Source: Bactericera cockerelli (taxonomy: Eukaryota; Arthropoda; Insecta; Hemiptera; Triozidae). From it: 64,000 nucleotides of DNA. Made by a program: the position numbers and the translations under genes. Shown here piece after piece: positions 26,530 through 33,479 of this stretch. Location: the NCBI GenBank assembly GCA_024516035.1, contig CM044961.1, forward strand, positions 4,350,378-4,414,377. Reading direction: 5' to 3'. The notes beneath the pieces were generated by a model. It did not search any database, was not told the DNA's origin, and saw nothing but the letters and a program-made list of their open reading frames with translations. The stretch's first letter is position 1. Every line of letters starts with the position of its first letter.

Positions 26530-26579
<50 letters not shown>

Positions 26580-26725
26580 TCAACTTCAGCTCAAATCGCC
26601 AAGTTTCGAAACCATGCCTGACATTTTCCCGCTGTTTGACTTTGGTTTGACTAAAACTTCTGTTTGGTTTTTAGACAGCGGCCTCCACTCCTGACGCTGA
26701 CGCGGGAGTCCTCAGCAACAGCAAA
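5733..26725 (+). CDS. tau: Microtubule-associated protein tau homologue (7 exons, 3' end missing)
   Basis: The gene model joins exons 5733-5816, 8749-10381, 13616-13659, 20110-20239, 21563-21768, 23648-23833 and 26675-26725. All junctions are GT-AG and phases match, giving 778 residues without a stop. The C-terminal half (about residues 637-761) has four microtubule-binding repeats; canonical ones read [30 protein letters not shown] and [15 protein letters not shown], with a diverged one ending EYVPGGG. Tau/MAP2/MAP4 proteins bind and stabilise microtubules in axons through these repeats. The N-terminal projection part is Pro/Gln-rich and disordered, as in insect tau. No stop codon follows exon 7, so at least one terminal exon is missing, perhaps in the 27545-27644 gap or further on. 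The family call is firm; the exact exon set is inferred from sequence only. Confidence 0.9.
6115..6440 (+). repeat. Two tandem SINE-B copies
   Basis: Copies at about 6115-6275 and 6290-6440 each have the head 'gacctcagtatcttgatcga' or close, a box B-like 'gtggttcaagtc', and the tail 'gaaaatgattaacacaaata'. They lie in tau intron 1. Confidence 0.85.
7110..7320 (-). repeat. SINE-C copy (tRNA-derived)
   Basis: The reverse strand begins 'ccctgtagctaagtggtaaa' (box A-like) with box B 'gggttcgaacccagccgg', then 'gggatttttaccacataata' and ends at 'cagtataaataaggcgatat' before an ATT-rich tail. It lies in tau intron 1. Confidence 0.85.
7321..8748. other. Remainder of tau intron 1
   Basis: AT-rich intron sequence with no supported ORF or repeat; it ends in a long pyrimidine tract ('cttttcag' type) before the 8749 exon. 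Confidence 0.6.
8749..10381 (+). CDS. tau: tau exon 2, Pro/Gln-rich projection domain
   Basis: Acceptor 'ctttttcag' at 8748; 1633 bases encode about residues 29-572. It is rich in Pro, Gln, Asn, Ser and Arg (e.g. [18 protein letters not shown]) and has a basic [16 protein letters not shown] C-terminal part; no folded domain is recognised. The donor is inferred at AAAG|GTTCG (10381), phase 1, because the leftover G combines with the AT of the next exon to give Asp. If the intron is retained, the frame runs on to a stop at 10434 and gives a form lacking all microtubule-binding repeats. Confidence 0.85.
10435..11460. other. tau intron 2, 5' part
   Basis: AT-rich; no ORF or recognisable repeat was assigned. 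Confidence 0.5.
11465..11590 (-). repeat. SINE-C fragment
   Basis: The 3' half of SINE-C on the reverse strand: 'cggtataaataaggtga'-like tail and the 'gggattttgaccacctgata' body; the tRNA head is lost. Confidence 0.7.
11795..12015 (-). repeat. SINE-E copy
   Basis: The reverse strand has the tRNA-like head 'cttccgtggctaaacggttg' and the body with 'gtgaggctggcatttcc' and 'ggagggtaacacccccgtc'. It lies in tau intron 2. Confidence 0.8.
12016..13215. other. tau intron 2, middle part
   Basis: No supported gene or family-level repeat seen. Confidence 0.45.
13221..13485 (+). pseudogene. Reverse transcriptase fragment, RTE-like LINE
   Basis: Translation gives [18 protein letters not shown], the RT motif with the first catalytic Asp, and after two stop codons [18 protein letters not shown], the following RT motif. 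The order and spacing match RTE-type reverse transcriptases. The fragment is broken by stops near 13370 and lacks the FADD region, so it is a dead relic in tau intron 2. Confidence 0.8.
13616..13659 (+). CDS. tau: tau exon 3 (small, 44 bp)
   Basis: Acceptor 'ctgctttcag', donor AAG|GTAATG. With the G carried over it encodes [15 protein letters not shown], an acidic linker. Enters in phase 1 and leaves in phase 0. The phase match on both sides is the main support. Confidence 0.7.
13984..14056. repeat. Short hairpin, about 27-bp stem
   Basis: The arms 'gacaattccaacttcag' and 'ctgaagttggaattgtc' plus 'ctttcaaaa/ttttgaaag' flank a loop of about 16 bases. There is one mismatch in the stem. It sits in tau intron 3 on its sense strand. 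Confidence 0.8.
14060..15350. other. tau intron 3, 5' part
   Basis: Mostly unassigned AT-rich sequence. 14757-14905 resembles part of the body of the 5S-derived SINE (reverse strand: 'cacgacgggg', 'caactggtcatatcacg'). Confidence 0.5.
15358..17703. mobile_element. Foldback element with about 735-bp inverted arms
   Basis: Arms at about 15358-16092 and 16971-17703 are inverted copies. Termini are GGGTGGGCCG...CGGCCCACCC with TA on both sides, a TA target duplication as in Tc1/mariner-type elements. Each arm contains an open frame of about 83 residues ([13 protein letters not shown]...) that is only an arm sequence read on both strands, not a known transposase. Inside the arms are further 'acagggtg' motifs at about 15661 and 15839. 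The centre (16093-16970) holds a SINE-B copy. Confidence 0.85.
16765..16910 (-). repeat. SINE-B copy inside the foldback element
   Basis: The reverse strand shows the SINE-B head with 'gatcgataaggcggcgcact' and 'cggtggttcaagtcctgg', ending 'gtgatatcatgaaagtaatt'. It is younger than, or carried by, the host element. Confidence 0.8.
17955..18165 (-). repeat. 5S rRNA-derived SINE, partial
   Basis: The reverse strand begins near a diverged 5S-like segment ('gtgcaacgtccagcgagat') and continues with the body 'gtgatgctggctattccctg' and 'cgtcgtgatatgaccatac'. The fullest copy is 26310-26578. Confidence 0.65.
18175..18290 (-). repeat. SINE-B head
   Basis: Reverse strand 'ccgacctcagtagcttgatc', 'ggcggcggacttgtaacttg', 'ggtggttcaagtcctaac'; the body is short or lost. 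Confidence 0.8.
18295..19165. other. tau intron 3, AT-rich part
   Basis: No gene or assigned repeat. 18410-18480 is locally G-rich. Confidence 0.45.
19165..19312 (+). repeat. SINE-B copy
   Basis: Head 'gacctcagtagcttgatcga', box B 'ggtggttcaagtccc', tail 'gaaagtgattaacacaaata'. A second, head-only copy is at 19628-19700. Confidence 0.85.
19628..19700 (+). repeat. SINE-B head fragment
   Basis: Reads 'ccgaccccagtagcttggtt', 'gataaggcggtggacttgta' and 'gtggttcgagtccca', followed by a short 'gtcaaatac' tandem. Confidence 0.8.
20110..20239 (+). CDS. tau: tau exon 4, Ser/Pro-rich linker
   Basis: Acceptor 'ttctccccag', 43 codons plus one base: [18 protein letters not shown] then [17 protein letters not shown]. 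Many SP/TP pairs, as in the proline-directed phosphorylation region next to tau repeats. Donor CAAGA|GTAAGT, phase 1. The last 20 or so exon bases and the donor are the founding unit of the array that follows. Confidence 0.85.
20220..21037 (+). repeat. 52-bp array of tau exon 4 end plus donor, 16 copies
   Basis: Unit: 'cctccagtgaacgcaag' + 'agtaagtttataaccccc' + 'gtgactagatgcttcaa'. The first copy includes the true exon 4 end and donor. I count 16 copies of the exon-like segment; about 14 keep an intact 'agtaag' donor, while copies near 20761 ('agtagg') and 20960 ('agtaaa') have changed. Confidence 0.95.
21133..21250 (+). repeat. SINE-B copy, diverged
   Basis: Head 'ccgacctcagtacagtaggt', box B-like 'gtgattcaagtccca', and the 'agtaaagcgagtctgag' body. 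Part of the anticodon region is deleted. Confidence 0.75.
21563..21768 (+). CDS. tau: tau exon 5, microtubule-binding repeats 1 and 2
   Basis: Acceptor 'gaaattccag', phase 1 entry (A+AG gives Lys), 69 codons, donor AAA|GTGAGT phase 0. Repeat 1 has [16 protein letters not shown] then [15 protein letters not shown]. Repeat 2 is diverged: [18 protein letters not shown] then PGGG, lacking the KxGS core. Codons are much more GC-rich than the flanking introns. Confidence 0.95.
21840..21955 (+). repeat. Interspersed repeat with TATCT tail
   Basis: 'agggaaagtgttgctttgta' and 'attctaaataaaacaattta' followed by a short (TCTTA) tail. The same segment is at 52070-52177 with an ATCT tail, a pattern usual for the 3' end of RTE-like LINEs. 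Confidence 0.7.
21960..22672 (+). repeat. Interspersed element with GACA microsatellite and terminal palindrome
   Basis: Contains 'cgaaacggctgaaccgattt', 'atttcatcaaaatcggtcg' and a (GACA)n run at about 22484-22532. It ends at 22620-22672 with an inverted repeat ACTTCCGA...TCGGAAGT around an inner palindrome TTTCTAATATTAGAAA. The same terminus is found at 50608-50662. The class was not settled. Confidence 0.6.
22776..22985 (-). repeat. SINE-A copy
   Basis: Reverse strand with the head near 22985, box B-like 'ttggttcgaatcccaccca' and the tail at 'ctttagtggaaggtaaccac' on the + strand. Confidence 0.85.
22986..23235 (+). pseudogene. LINE ORF2 C-terminal fragment
   Basis: An open frame of about 80 residues ends [17 protein letters not shown]. 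The pattern ([20 protein letters not shown]) resembles the C-terminal tail of LINE polyproteins such as the one at 41418, but there is no RT motif, so the call is tentative. Confidence 0.4.
23330..23600 (+). repeat. SINE-C 3' half interrupted by a small MITE
   Basis: The SINE-C body 'gggatttttaccacataata' to 'ggaataatgagactt' resumes at 'cataatcgggcagtata'. The insert, about 23426-23552, has inverted ends CACCCGTATTTATGAACA and TGTTCATAAATACGGCTG, flanked by TAA. Confidence 0.75.
23648..23833 (+). CDS. tau: tau exon 6, microtubule-binding repeats 3 and 4
   Basis: Acceptor 'catattccag', 62 codons in phase 0, donor AAG|GTATTT. Repeat 3: [17 protein letters not shown]. Repeat 4: [18 protein letters not shown] then LKHSPGGG. 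These are the most canonical repeats of the gene. Confidence 0.95.
23862..24880. repeat. About 24-bp array with palindromic core ATCAGTATACTGAT
   Basis: Unit 'ctatggatcagtatactgat' plus 'tcga'. It is dense to about 24330 and then sparse. The core ATCAGTATACTGAT is a perfect 14-base palindrome in many copies. It starts 28 bases after the tau exon 6 donor. Confidence 0.9.
24890..25430. other. tau intron 6, AT-rich part
   Basis: No gene or repeat assigned. Confidence 0.5.
25432..25620 (+). repeat. SINE-D copy with well-kept tRNA-like head
   Basis: Head 'tccgtggctcagtggttaag' (box A) and 'gcgggtttgaatcccggcc' (box B), body to 'gcgaaagcggttccggtgca', A-tail. The tRNA acceptor arm pairs only partly (CTCCG with CGGAG), so this is a SINE rather than a tRNA gene. 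Confidence 0.85.
25835..26005 (-). repeat. SINE-C copy, head truncated
   Basis: Reverse strand with box B 'gggttcgaaacccagccgg' (one base inserted), 'ctatttgggatttttaccac' and the tail 'gggcagtataaataaggcga'. Confidence 0.85.
26045..26260 (-). repeat. SINE-A copy
   Basis: Reverse strand with head 'gtgcactggtagtcaagtgc', 'gttagtctggtaatccaggt' and body to 'cgcctggtggttactttcca'. Confidence 0.85.
26310..26578 (+). repeat. 5S rRNA-derived SINE, full-length
   Basis: The 5' part 'ggaatacaccggttctcgtt' + 'ggatcatcgaagttaagcaa' + 'cg' is recognisably the internal-promoter half of 5S rRNA. The body continues 'tgatgctggcattccggcc', 'ggctgggtgaggttaatgtg' and 'gtcgtgatatggcc', and ends in a run of more than 40 A. 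The body is shared with SINE-E, so the two families differ mainly in the pol III head. Confidence 0.8.
26675..26725 (+). CDS. tau: tau exon 7, C-terminal linker
   Basis: Acceptor 'tggtttttag', 17 codons [17 protein letters not shown], donor AAA|GTAAGT; phase 0 both sides. Lies after the fourth repeat. No stop, so a further exon must follow. Confidence 0.75.
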
Positions 26726-26754
26726 GTAAGTTACCAGCCGCCAGGGCGCCCGTA

Positions 26755-27250
26755 GTAGTCCGTCCCAGAATGAAATCTCTGTGAAAAAAAAGAAAAAAAA
26801 AATGTGAATGAATTTATTATTTTTCAATTAGTTAGTCCCAGAATGAAATCTCTGTGAAAAAAAAGAAAAAAAAAAATGTGAATGAATTTATTATTTTTTA
26901 TTTAGTTAGTCCCAGAATGAAATCTCTGTGAAAAAAGAAAGAAAAAAAAATGTGAATTAATTTATTAATTTTTAAAATTAGTTAGGGTAATATCTTGTAA
27001 ATGTTCGTCCGATAAGAAAAAAACAAAATTTTGTATGAAATCCCTGTGAAAAATAAAGTTAGTTAATTTATTTTCAATTAGTTAGGGAAATCTTGTAAAT
27101 CTTAGTCGGATAAAAGTAATCCCTTTGAAAAAAAGAAAAAGTATGTGAAATATTTTTTGTTTGTTTGTGAAATTCCTGTGAAAAAAGTGAATTAATTTCT
27201 TTTTGATTATATTTAAGTTAAAGTCTTGTAAAATTTCATCAGATAATAGG
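26755..27250. repeat. About 73-bp array after tau exon 7
   Basis: Unit 'gtcccagaatgaaatctctg' followed by an A/G-rich stretch, 'tgtgaatgaatttattattt' and 'agttagt'. Three good copies and two or three decayed ones. Not obviously exon-derived. Confidence 0.85.
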
Positions 27251-27544
27251 ACCCTTCCACTAAAGAGTATTATTATTATATTTTCGTTCTACTTGTATGT
27301 AGGGAAGAGGAAGAACTCAAACACGGAAGTATTTTTTTGTTTGTTTCACAAAAATGGTCTTGACGTATTATATGAATGACCCGTCAGAAAAAAATGAATA
27401 TAGGTTTAAACTCTTCTTATGAATTGGTAGGTAAATTATATGTTTAAATCCAGGTAAAAGTTGCCTAATTGACACTTCCTGCCGTGTTATAATGTACTTT
27501 TGCCTAAACGGTCAGACCGCCCTGTCTAATAAAACCTCACTTAG

Positions 27545-27644
27545 NNNNNNNNNNNNNNNNNNNNNNNNNNNNNNNNNNNNNNNNNNNNNNNNNNNNNNNN
27601 NNNNNNNNNNNNNNNNNNNNNNNNNNNNNNNNNNNNNNNNNNNN
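27545..27644. other. Assembly gap, 100 N
   Basis: Exactly 100 unknown bases, the usual placeholder for a gap of unknown length. It may hide tau terminal sequence and the rest of a SINE-A tail. Confidence 0.99.
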
Positions 27645-27855
27645 CCTTTAGTGGAAGGTAACCACCAGGCGAGGTTAATGTTCAAAACAATTCCTATCAC
27701 CTAACCCTCAAAGTCTATTATGTGGTCACAAACTCAAATCGATGAGGAAAAATTCATGCACTGGGTGGGATTCGAACATCTAGATAAGAGTGATCCCTAC
27801 GCTACCTGGATTATCAGACTAGCGCGTTAACCACTTGACTACCAATGCACAAGAT
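27645..27855 (-). repeat. SINE-A copy at gap edge
   Basis: Reverse strand with 'gtgcattggtagtcaagtgg' head, 'gcgctagtctgataatccag' and the body to the gap. Confidence 0.85.
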
Positions 27856-28129
27856 CATTCGTCAAATAAACTAAGAAATTTAAATAATCAGAGCTCCAAT
27901 CACATGACCTTGCATTTTGGAACGGGCTAAAGCATCTGGACCTGGCCATTAGTATTGGCTACATCGTGACGGACTTTATTTCTCCCGGCGGGATGGCGGG
28001 GTTTTGAATCAGCGACCTTTTCCCCACCTTCAGCACAAGATTTTTTATCTTTTGAAGGTGGGTATACCCTCATTGTTTGTTGAAGATGTTATTGTAAAAT
28101 ATAAATACATAAAAACTTTAAAAAAAAAA

Positions 28130-28395
28130 AAAAAAAAATGGATTGCCAAAAGCCCCATTGACTATAATAAGCTACTGAGCAAGAACGAAAAAGCCCAAGT
28201 TCTCACGATGGTTGATCGCATATAGAAATTAAACACATCGCCCGAGGTGTGAAGAACGCCCTGTACAAAAAAGAGACAGCGCAGCAGTGTATAACTATGT
28301 AGTTCAGAACAAACCAACTTTTCTCTTGAGTTTGGTTGAAAACCATCACTCCCCTCAGCAGTTGCCAAGCTGGTTACAACAATAACAACTTAGCA
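28130..28395 (+). repeat. Interspersed repeat G, second copy
   Basis: Shares 'ctcacgatggttgatcgca' and 'gaaaaccatcactcccct' to 'gccaagctggttacaac' with the copy at 3590. Confidence 0.75.
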
Positions 28396-28479
28396 TAAAA
28401 AAAAAATACTCAAAAGATTTCTTGTACCGGCGGGGTTTTAAAAGCGACGTTTGGTAATCCAAACACCTTAACTCTACTG

Positions 28480-28860
28480 AAAAAAAAAATTGGGTGGAAG
28501 GAATGGTTGTGTGGAAGAGAGTGCCACAGGCAATAACCCCGCCCTTTAAGTAGGACGTCAGCTTTATTCTCTTTTTTGTTCTTGTTTCTTTGTTCAATCT
28601 GTTTTTATTTTCTTTATAAGAGAGGTTCGGCAACGCCGCATTAATGAGTAGACGTCAGTCATTTCGATCTCTTGAATTTAATTATTTTTAATCAGTTTTA
28701 AGATGTATTTTGTTTTTAAGTGTTCAAATTATTAAAAGGTGATATTTATTTTTAACCTGTATCTTTTACTATTGCCAACCTCGTTGTAACATTTTATTTA
28801 AAAATAAATACAACTATATTTATCTATCTATCTATCTATCTATTTTCTTTATAATTTCAT
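28480..28860 (+). repeat. LINE 3' tail with hairpin and TATC microsatellite
   Basis: 'gaagagagtgccacaggcaa' + 'taaccccgcccttt' is the family tail hairpin. Downstream sequence ends at a (TATC)n run at about 28818-28845. Confidence 0.65.
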
Positions 28861-29228
28861 TGTATTTTACTGTATATACTTTGTCTTACCTAATTAAGCA
28901 TAATAAAATAATAATAATAAAAATATATAGGTACCTACCTACTCAAAAGATCTTTTGTCTGGAAATTTCACAATGATGTTAGTGGATGACGTAGCGGAAA
29001 TGCGGATGACTCATTTCGAGAAAGAAAGTTTCATCTAGGAGGAATTATTCATGTAGGACGGTTAGTGGGTAGAACAATCATCAGTAGCTACATACATAAA
29101 TACAAACGTGCACTATTAGTCCAGTGGTTAACGCGCTAGTCTGGTAATCCAGGTAGCGTAGGGATCCGTTGGTTCGAATCCCACACAGTGCATGACTTTT
29201 CCTCATTAATTTGAGTTTGTGACCACAT

Positions 29229-32050
29229 TTTTTTTTTTTTTTTTTTTCATAACAATAACAATAACATAATAAATAACAAAGTACTTAAAATTAATAGAAT
29301 AAAATAACATAAGTATGCACTATACTATCACACTAAGGTACCTGGAGAACCAGGCACCTTGTTTTGTGATAGTAGAGTTGCTTGGGATGTAATTTTACCT
29401 ATTCTGTTTGGAATGTAAATTTACCTACATAGTTCCTTTTTTTTTAATTATATAATTATTCATAGAATTATAAATAAAAAAAAAACATGATTTTAATTTA
29501 TTGTTGTGTTTTTGTTTTCGTTCTCTGCCATCCATTTTTTAAGCAAGTTTTTAAATTTTATTTTGTCATGTTCCTCTTTGATTTCGGTGGGTAACTGTTC
29601 AAACGCTTTAACTCCTAAATATTTTATCGATTTTTGTCCTTTACTTGTCTTCATACGCGGTATCACAGGGTTTTTCCTTCTCAATTGGTATTGGTGATCT
29701 TTATAGGTTACTAGAGAGTTTTTTTGTACGTATGTACAGACATTTTTAAAAAAGAGGTTTTCTATATTTTGTAATTTTGAAATTTGATATAATTTTTTAC
29801 TTGGAAATAGTCTATTTTTCCTATATATGATTTTTATTATTAATTTTTGTGTAACTTCTAGTCTATGGAGTGCAGACTTACTAGCTCTTCCATAGGCGGA
29901 TATAGCATATTCTAGTGATGACTGGCAAAGTGCAAAGTAGATTTCTCTTAACATATTTATGGATAAAAATGTCCTGAGGGCTAGAAACGAATGTATTAGT
30001 CTGCGCAATCTTTTAACTAGTGAATCAATGTGTGCATCCCAACGTAAGTGCTGGTCCAGCTCCACCCCTAGGTACTTCCATGAGGAGACCATGTCGATGC
30101 TACTACATTGACAGGTTGTTGTGTTATTGCAATCAGATTCATGTATGACGACACCACTCTGTCTAGGTAAAGACGGCTTGTTAATGCAAAGGGGTAGAAT
30201 TTTTGTTTTATTTATGTTTAAATGTAGGTTTCTGGATCTGAACCATCTTTTTAGTACTAGCATGTTTTCCTGTATTTTAGTAGTGACTTCCCCCAGGTTT
30301 TTCCTCGTATACAGAGAGCGGTGTCGTCAGCATATGAAACAATCCTTCCTTCTAGGCCTAATTTATATATCTGGTGTACATATACATTGTAGAGAATCGG
30401 GCTCAGCACCGTCCCCTGGGGGGTTGAATAGACACCACTTGTCATTGCGTCACTAAGGGTGAACATTTCGTTTGATTGAATGCTGACAGGTGTTTGCTGG
30501 CTTTTCTCTGCTAGGCTATTATTGTTACTATACAAGGTATTTTGCGTTTTACCTTGTATTTTGTTAATTTTAACCCTTTGATATCTGTGTGTAAGGTAGC
30601 TTTTAAATAAACTCAGGGAACGTCCCTCTATTCCTATACTTCTTAGGGTTTCTAAAAGGACAGTATGATGCACGGTATCAAATGCCTTGGACAGGTCCAT
30701 CATCACAATGGCGGCCATATCACCCTCATCCATAGCCTCATAAGCAAATTCACAGACATCTACAACTGCATCATTAGTATTTTTGCCCTCTCGGAATCCA
30801 TATTGTCTCCTGTCCAGAATATTATTTTTTTCTAAAAAAATACAGAGTCTGGTTTTAATCACCCGTTCTAATATTTTACTGAAAGCGGTAGTTAGTGAGA
30901 TAGGTCTGTAATTCTCTATGCTCTGATGGTCTCCTTTTTTAAATATTGGTCTGATAATAGAAATTTTGAAATTTTCAGGAAATGTCCCTTGTTCTAGGCA
31001 CAGGTTAAAAATATGTGCTAGAGGTTTAAGTATAAGTGATTTAATTTTTTTTAAGACTTTCATGTGTATGTTATCATGGCCTGCGGCTGACTCACCACGC
31101 ATGGAAGTTATTATTTTATCTAACTCTATTTCTGTCACTGGTTCTAGTTCAAAAGGGTAAAAGGGGTTTTGCTGCTGGGGAGTTTCAGTAACAGTCTGGT
31201 TTAACTCTATTTGAGCGGATGCTGATACGCCCACATTTACAAAATGTTTGTTAAATATATTGGCAACAATTTTTGAGTCTTTTTCTACTGAAATCTGGTT
31301 GTGGTTAATTTTTATATTGGTCAGTTCACGTGTTTTGTTTGGTTTATAATGAATTGCGTCATTTAATGTTGAATAAATTTTTCTTTTGTCGCCTTCTGCT
31401 TGAGCTATTTTTGCAACGTAGTAGTTGGCCTTAACTTTAGAAATGATGCTATTTAATTTATTTCTATATTTTTTATATTGTCTAGTGAGGGTGATATTAA
31501 ACGGTTGTGATCTGGATTTTAGGTGAAGGTCGTCCCTCTTTTTTATGCATTCGATAAGACCGTTCGTTATCCACGGGGTTTTCTTTTTCTTAATTTTTTT
31601 TACTTTGGTTACTGTATTTTTATCAATATTCGTTTTAATTATTTGTACCATTAATTCTACACTTTCATTAGCATCCGCGCAATTAAAAATATTTTGCCAA
31701 TTTTCGTTTACTAAGTCGTCCGCGAGTAAGTCGTAATTGGTTTCTGTCCATGAGATTGTCCGTGCATCATCCTGTCCCTCTTCCTTCCCACTTGATTCTA
31801 ATTTAATTTTAAAAAGTAGAGCATTGTGGTCGGATAAGTTACTTTGTAACACAAAGGTTTCGCCCTGCTTTCCTACACGAGGTCCAGCAAATAGATGGTC
31901 CAGGCAGTTATTTCCTCGGGTTGGTAAATTGCAGTATGAGGAAAACCCATATTCTGCGAGTATGTTAAGATATTCGAAAGTTTTACAATCCCTTTCATCT
32001 AAGATATTTATATTTATGTCTCCTATAAAAAGTTTTGTGGCGTTAGTAAG
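29229..32050 (-). mobile_element. 5'-truncated non-LTR retrotransposon (CR1/Jockey-like)
   Basis: The - strand element has a T-run on the + strand at 29229-29247 (its poly-A) and ends abruptly at 32050 inside the endonuclease. Flanks are the two halves of one SINE-A copy with a 4-base ACAT duplication, the mark of target-primed insertion. Confidence 0.9.
29493..32050 (-). pseudogene. LINE ORF2: endonuclease end and reverse transcriptase, frameshifted
   Basis: Read 5' to 3' on the - strand: the open frame from 32050 contains GDININIL and SDHNALLF, the last motifs of an apurinic-type endonuclease. Then come ENYRPISLTTAFSKILE, YGFREGKNTNDAVV, MMDLSKAFDTVHHTVLL, a GTVLSPILYN motif and SYADDTALC, the reverse transcriptase core. 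The frame closes at 30257. The C-terminal part continues in a second frame from 30263 to 29493 (FRSRNLHLNINKTKI, KAFEQLPTEIKEEH), so there is a one-base frameshift just before 30260. Truncation and frameshift make it inactive. The clade is a judgement from motif style. Confidence 0.85.
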
Positions 32051-32149
32051 ACATAATAATAAGACTCTGAGGGTTAGATGATAGAAAATGCTTCGAGCAT
32101 TAACCTCGCCTGGTGGTTACCTTCCACTAAAGAGTGTTATTATTACTAC

Positions 32150-32465
32150 CATCTGACGGCGTTTGGTGGGTTTAATTAAAAATAATAGGGGTTTAATTCG
32201 ATCATTTAAGTATGTAACCAAATGATTCTGAAAGTTAGGAGGTAAAAATACTTTGAGGATCCTCGCCTGGTGGTTAATTTGAGTTAAGATAAGGAAATAA
32301 ATAAAGTCAAGTTTATTCTTTTTAAAACAATCAGTACCATATTTTATTCAATCAGTGTAACAAACTTGTATAAAATACTTCGCTCTCGTCGGAACGGGTT
32401 TCAAACAGGTAAAGTACAGCTAAAAACTTCAACAACAAAATCTAGATCAGTAAATATAAAATAAA
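32150..32465. other. Intergenic, AT-rich
   Basis: Between the split SINE and the copied UNC80 repeat block. It has a partial SINE-A tail at about 32225-32280 and nothing else assigned. Confidence 0.45.
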
Positions 32466-32469
32466 TAAA

Positions 32470-32610
32470 CTACAGGAGGTGTAGCGTCCTGGTTGCCATG
32501 GAGACTTTTGCCATGGTAACAGTTTCCATGGTGATCGTTACCATGGAGATTGTTTCCATGGTGATCGTTACCATGGTGTTCGTTGCCATGGTTACCGTTA
32601 AAAAGGACGC
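32470..32610. repeat. Displaced copy of the UNC80 HGN-repeat coding block
   Basis: 'aggtgtagcgtcctggttgc' + 'catggagacttttgccatgg' and following CCATGG-spaced units match 36615-36730 inside the UNC80 exon. No acceptor or donor can be assigned, and the copy is cut at 'aaaaaggacgc'. Confidence 0.85.
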
Positions 32611-32624
32611 TATTACAGAATATA

Positions 32625-32947
32625 GAGGGTGTCCCATTATAAACGCGACATTATAAATCTCGAGAATTACTGACGATAAGAAAAATCTGTTAAAGATCAG
32701 TTTCATAGATATAAAGAGGACTTTGATGGTAACATCTAAAAGTTTCTCGGATTGTGTGGATAGGGGGTGCCATTTAAAGTTCCAAAAGATGACCTTGAAA
32801 TAACATTGAAGGGGTGATCCGAGAAAATTCTAGAGGTCAACGTTAAATGTCCCCTTTAGAGCTATGAAAATGATCTTGAACAGATTTTCTTCTATCGTCA
32901 GTAGTTCTCGAGATATTTGAATGTCTCGTTTATAATGGGACACCCTG
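32625..32947. mobile_element. MITE, GAGGGTGTCCCATTATAAAC ends
   Basis: About 75-base inverted ends: GAGGGTGTCCCATTATAAAC on the left, GTTTATAATGGGACACCCTG (with one change) on the right, continuing with 'ctcgagaattactgacgat'. TA on both sides. No ORF. Confidence 0.85.
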
Positions 32948-33219
32948 TATAGGTACTTCAGATAGATTACTCGCGCAATGACTAAGGATACCAAAAAATA
33001 AATAGAACATTTAATAAATAATACATATGCATATTTCTATTTTGTAGGCATATGGACTATGTGGGTATGTAAAACTGTAGTGACGTAGTAAATAAGTTAT
33101 TAATAAAAACTATACACTAAACCTAAATAGTTTAAATAAATGTGAGGATCCATACGGAATATAAATGTTGACTAACTTGACTAGAATAAGTTTTTCTATA
33201 TTGATCCATAGAAAAAATA

Positions 33220-33405
33220 ACAGCATAAATACACTGCCCGGTTAGGATCAGTTTTCCATTATTCCAGCAGTTGTTTTGGAGCCATTATAATGTAAAGTCC
33301 TAATAAATTAGTAAAATTCATGCACTGGGTGGGATTCGAACCAACGGATCCCTATGCTACCTGGATCACCAGACTAGCGCTTTGACTAGTACGACCACCA
33401 TATAA
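33220..33405 (-). repeat. SINE remnants
   Basis: 33297-33400 is a SINE-A head on the reverse strand ('ttggttcgaatcccaccca'); 33220-33260 resembles the SINE-C tail. Confidence 0.65.
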
Positions 33406-33479
33406 GAATTTTCTAGATTAAGATATACACAAAGACAGAGGAATAATAAAAAATAAATCAGTGAGTTCTGTGGTTAATT

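Larger units (their letters stand above)
29105..32145 (+). repeat. SINE-A copy split by a LINE
   Basis: The left part 29105-29228 ends at 'gtttgtgaccacat'. The right part resumes at 32051 'acataataataagactctga' and ends with 'cctggtggttaccttccact'. Uninterrupted copies read straight through this point. ACAT is duplicated on both sides of the LINE. Confidence 0.9.

Noticed and set aside
26290..26583. 97-residue - strand frame with Phe run
   Set aside because: Reading of the A-tail and body of the 5S-derived SINE.
27492..27704. Frames crossing the N gap
   Set aside because: Open only because the gap is unknown sequence.
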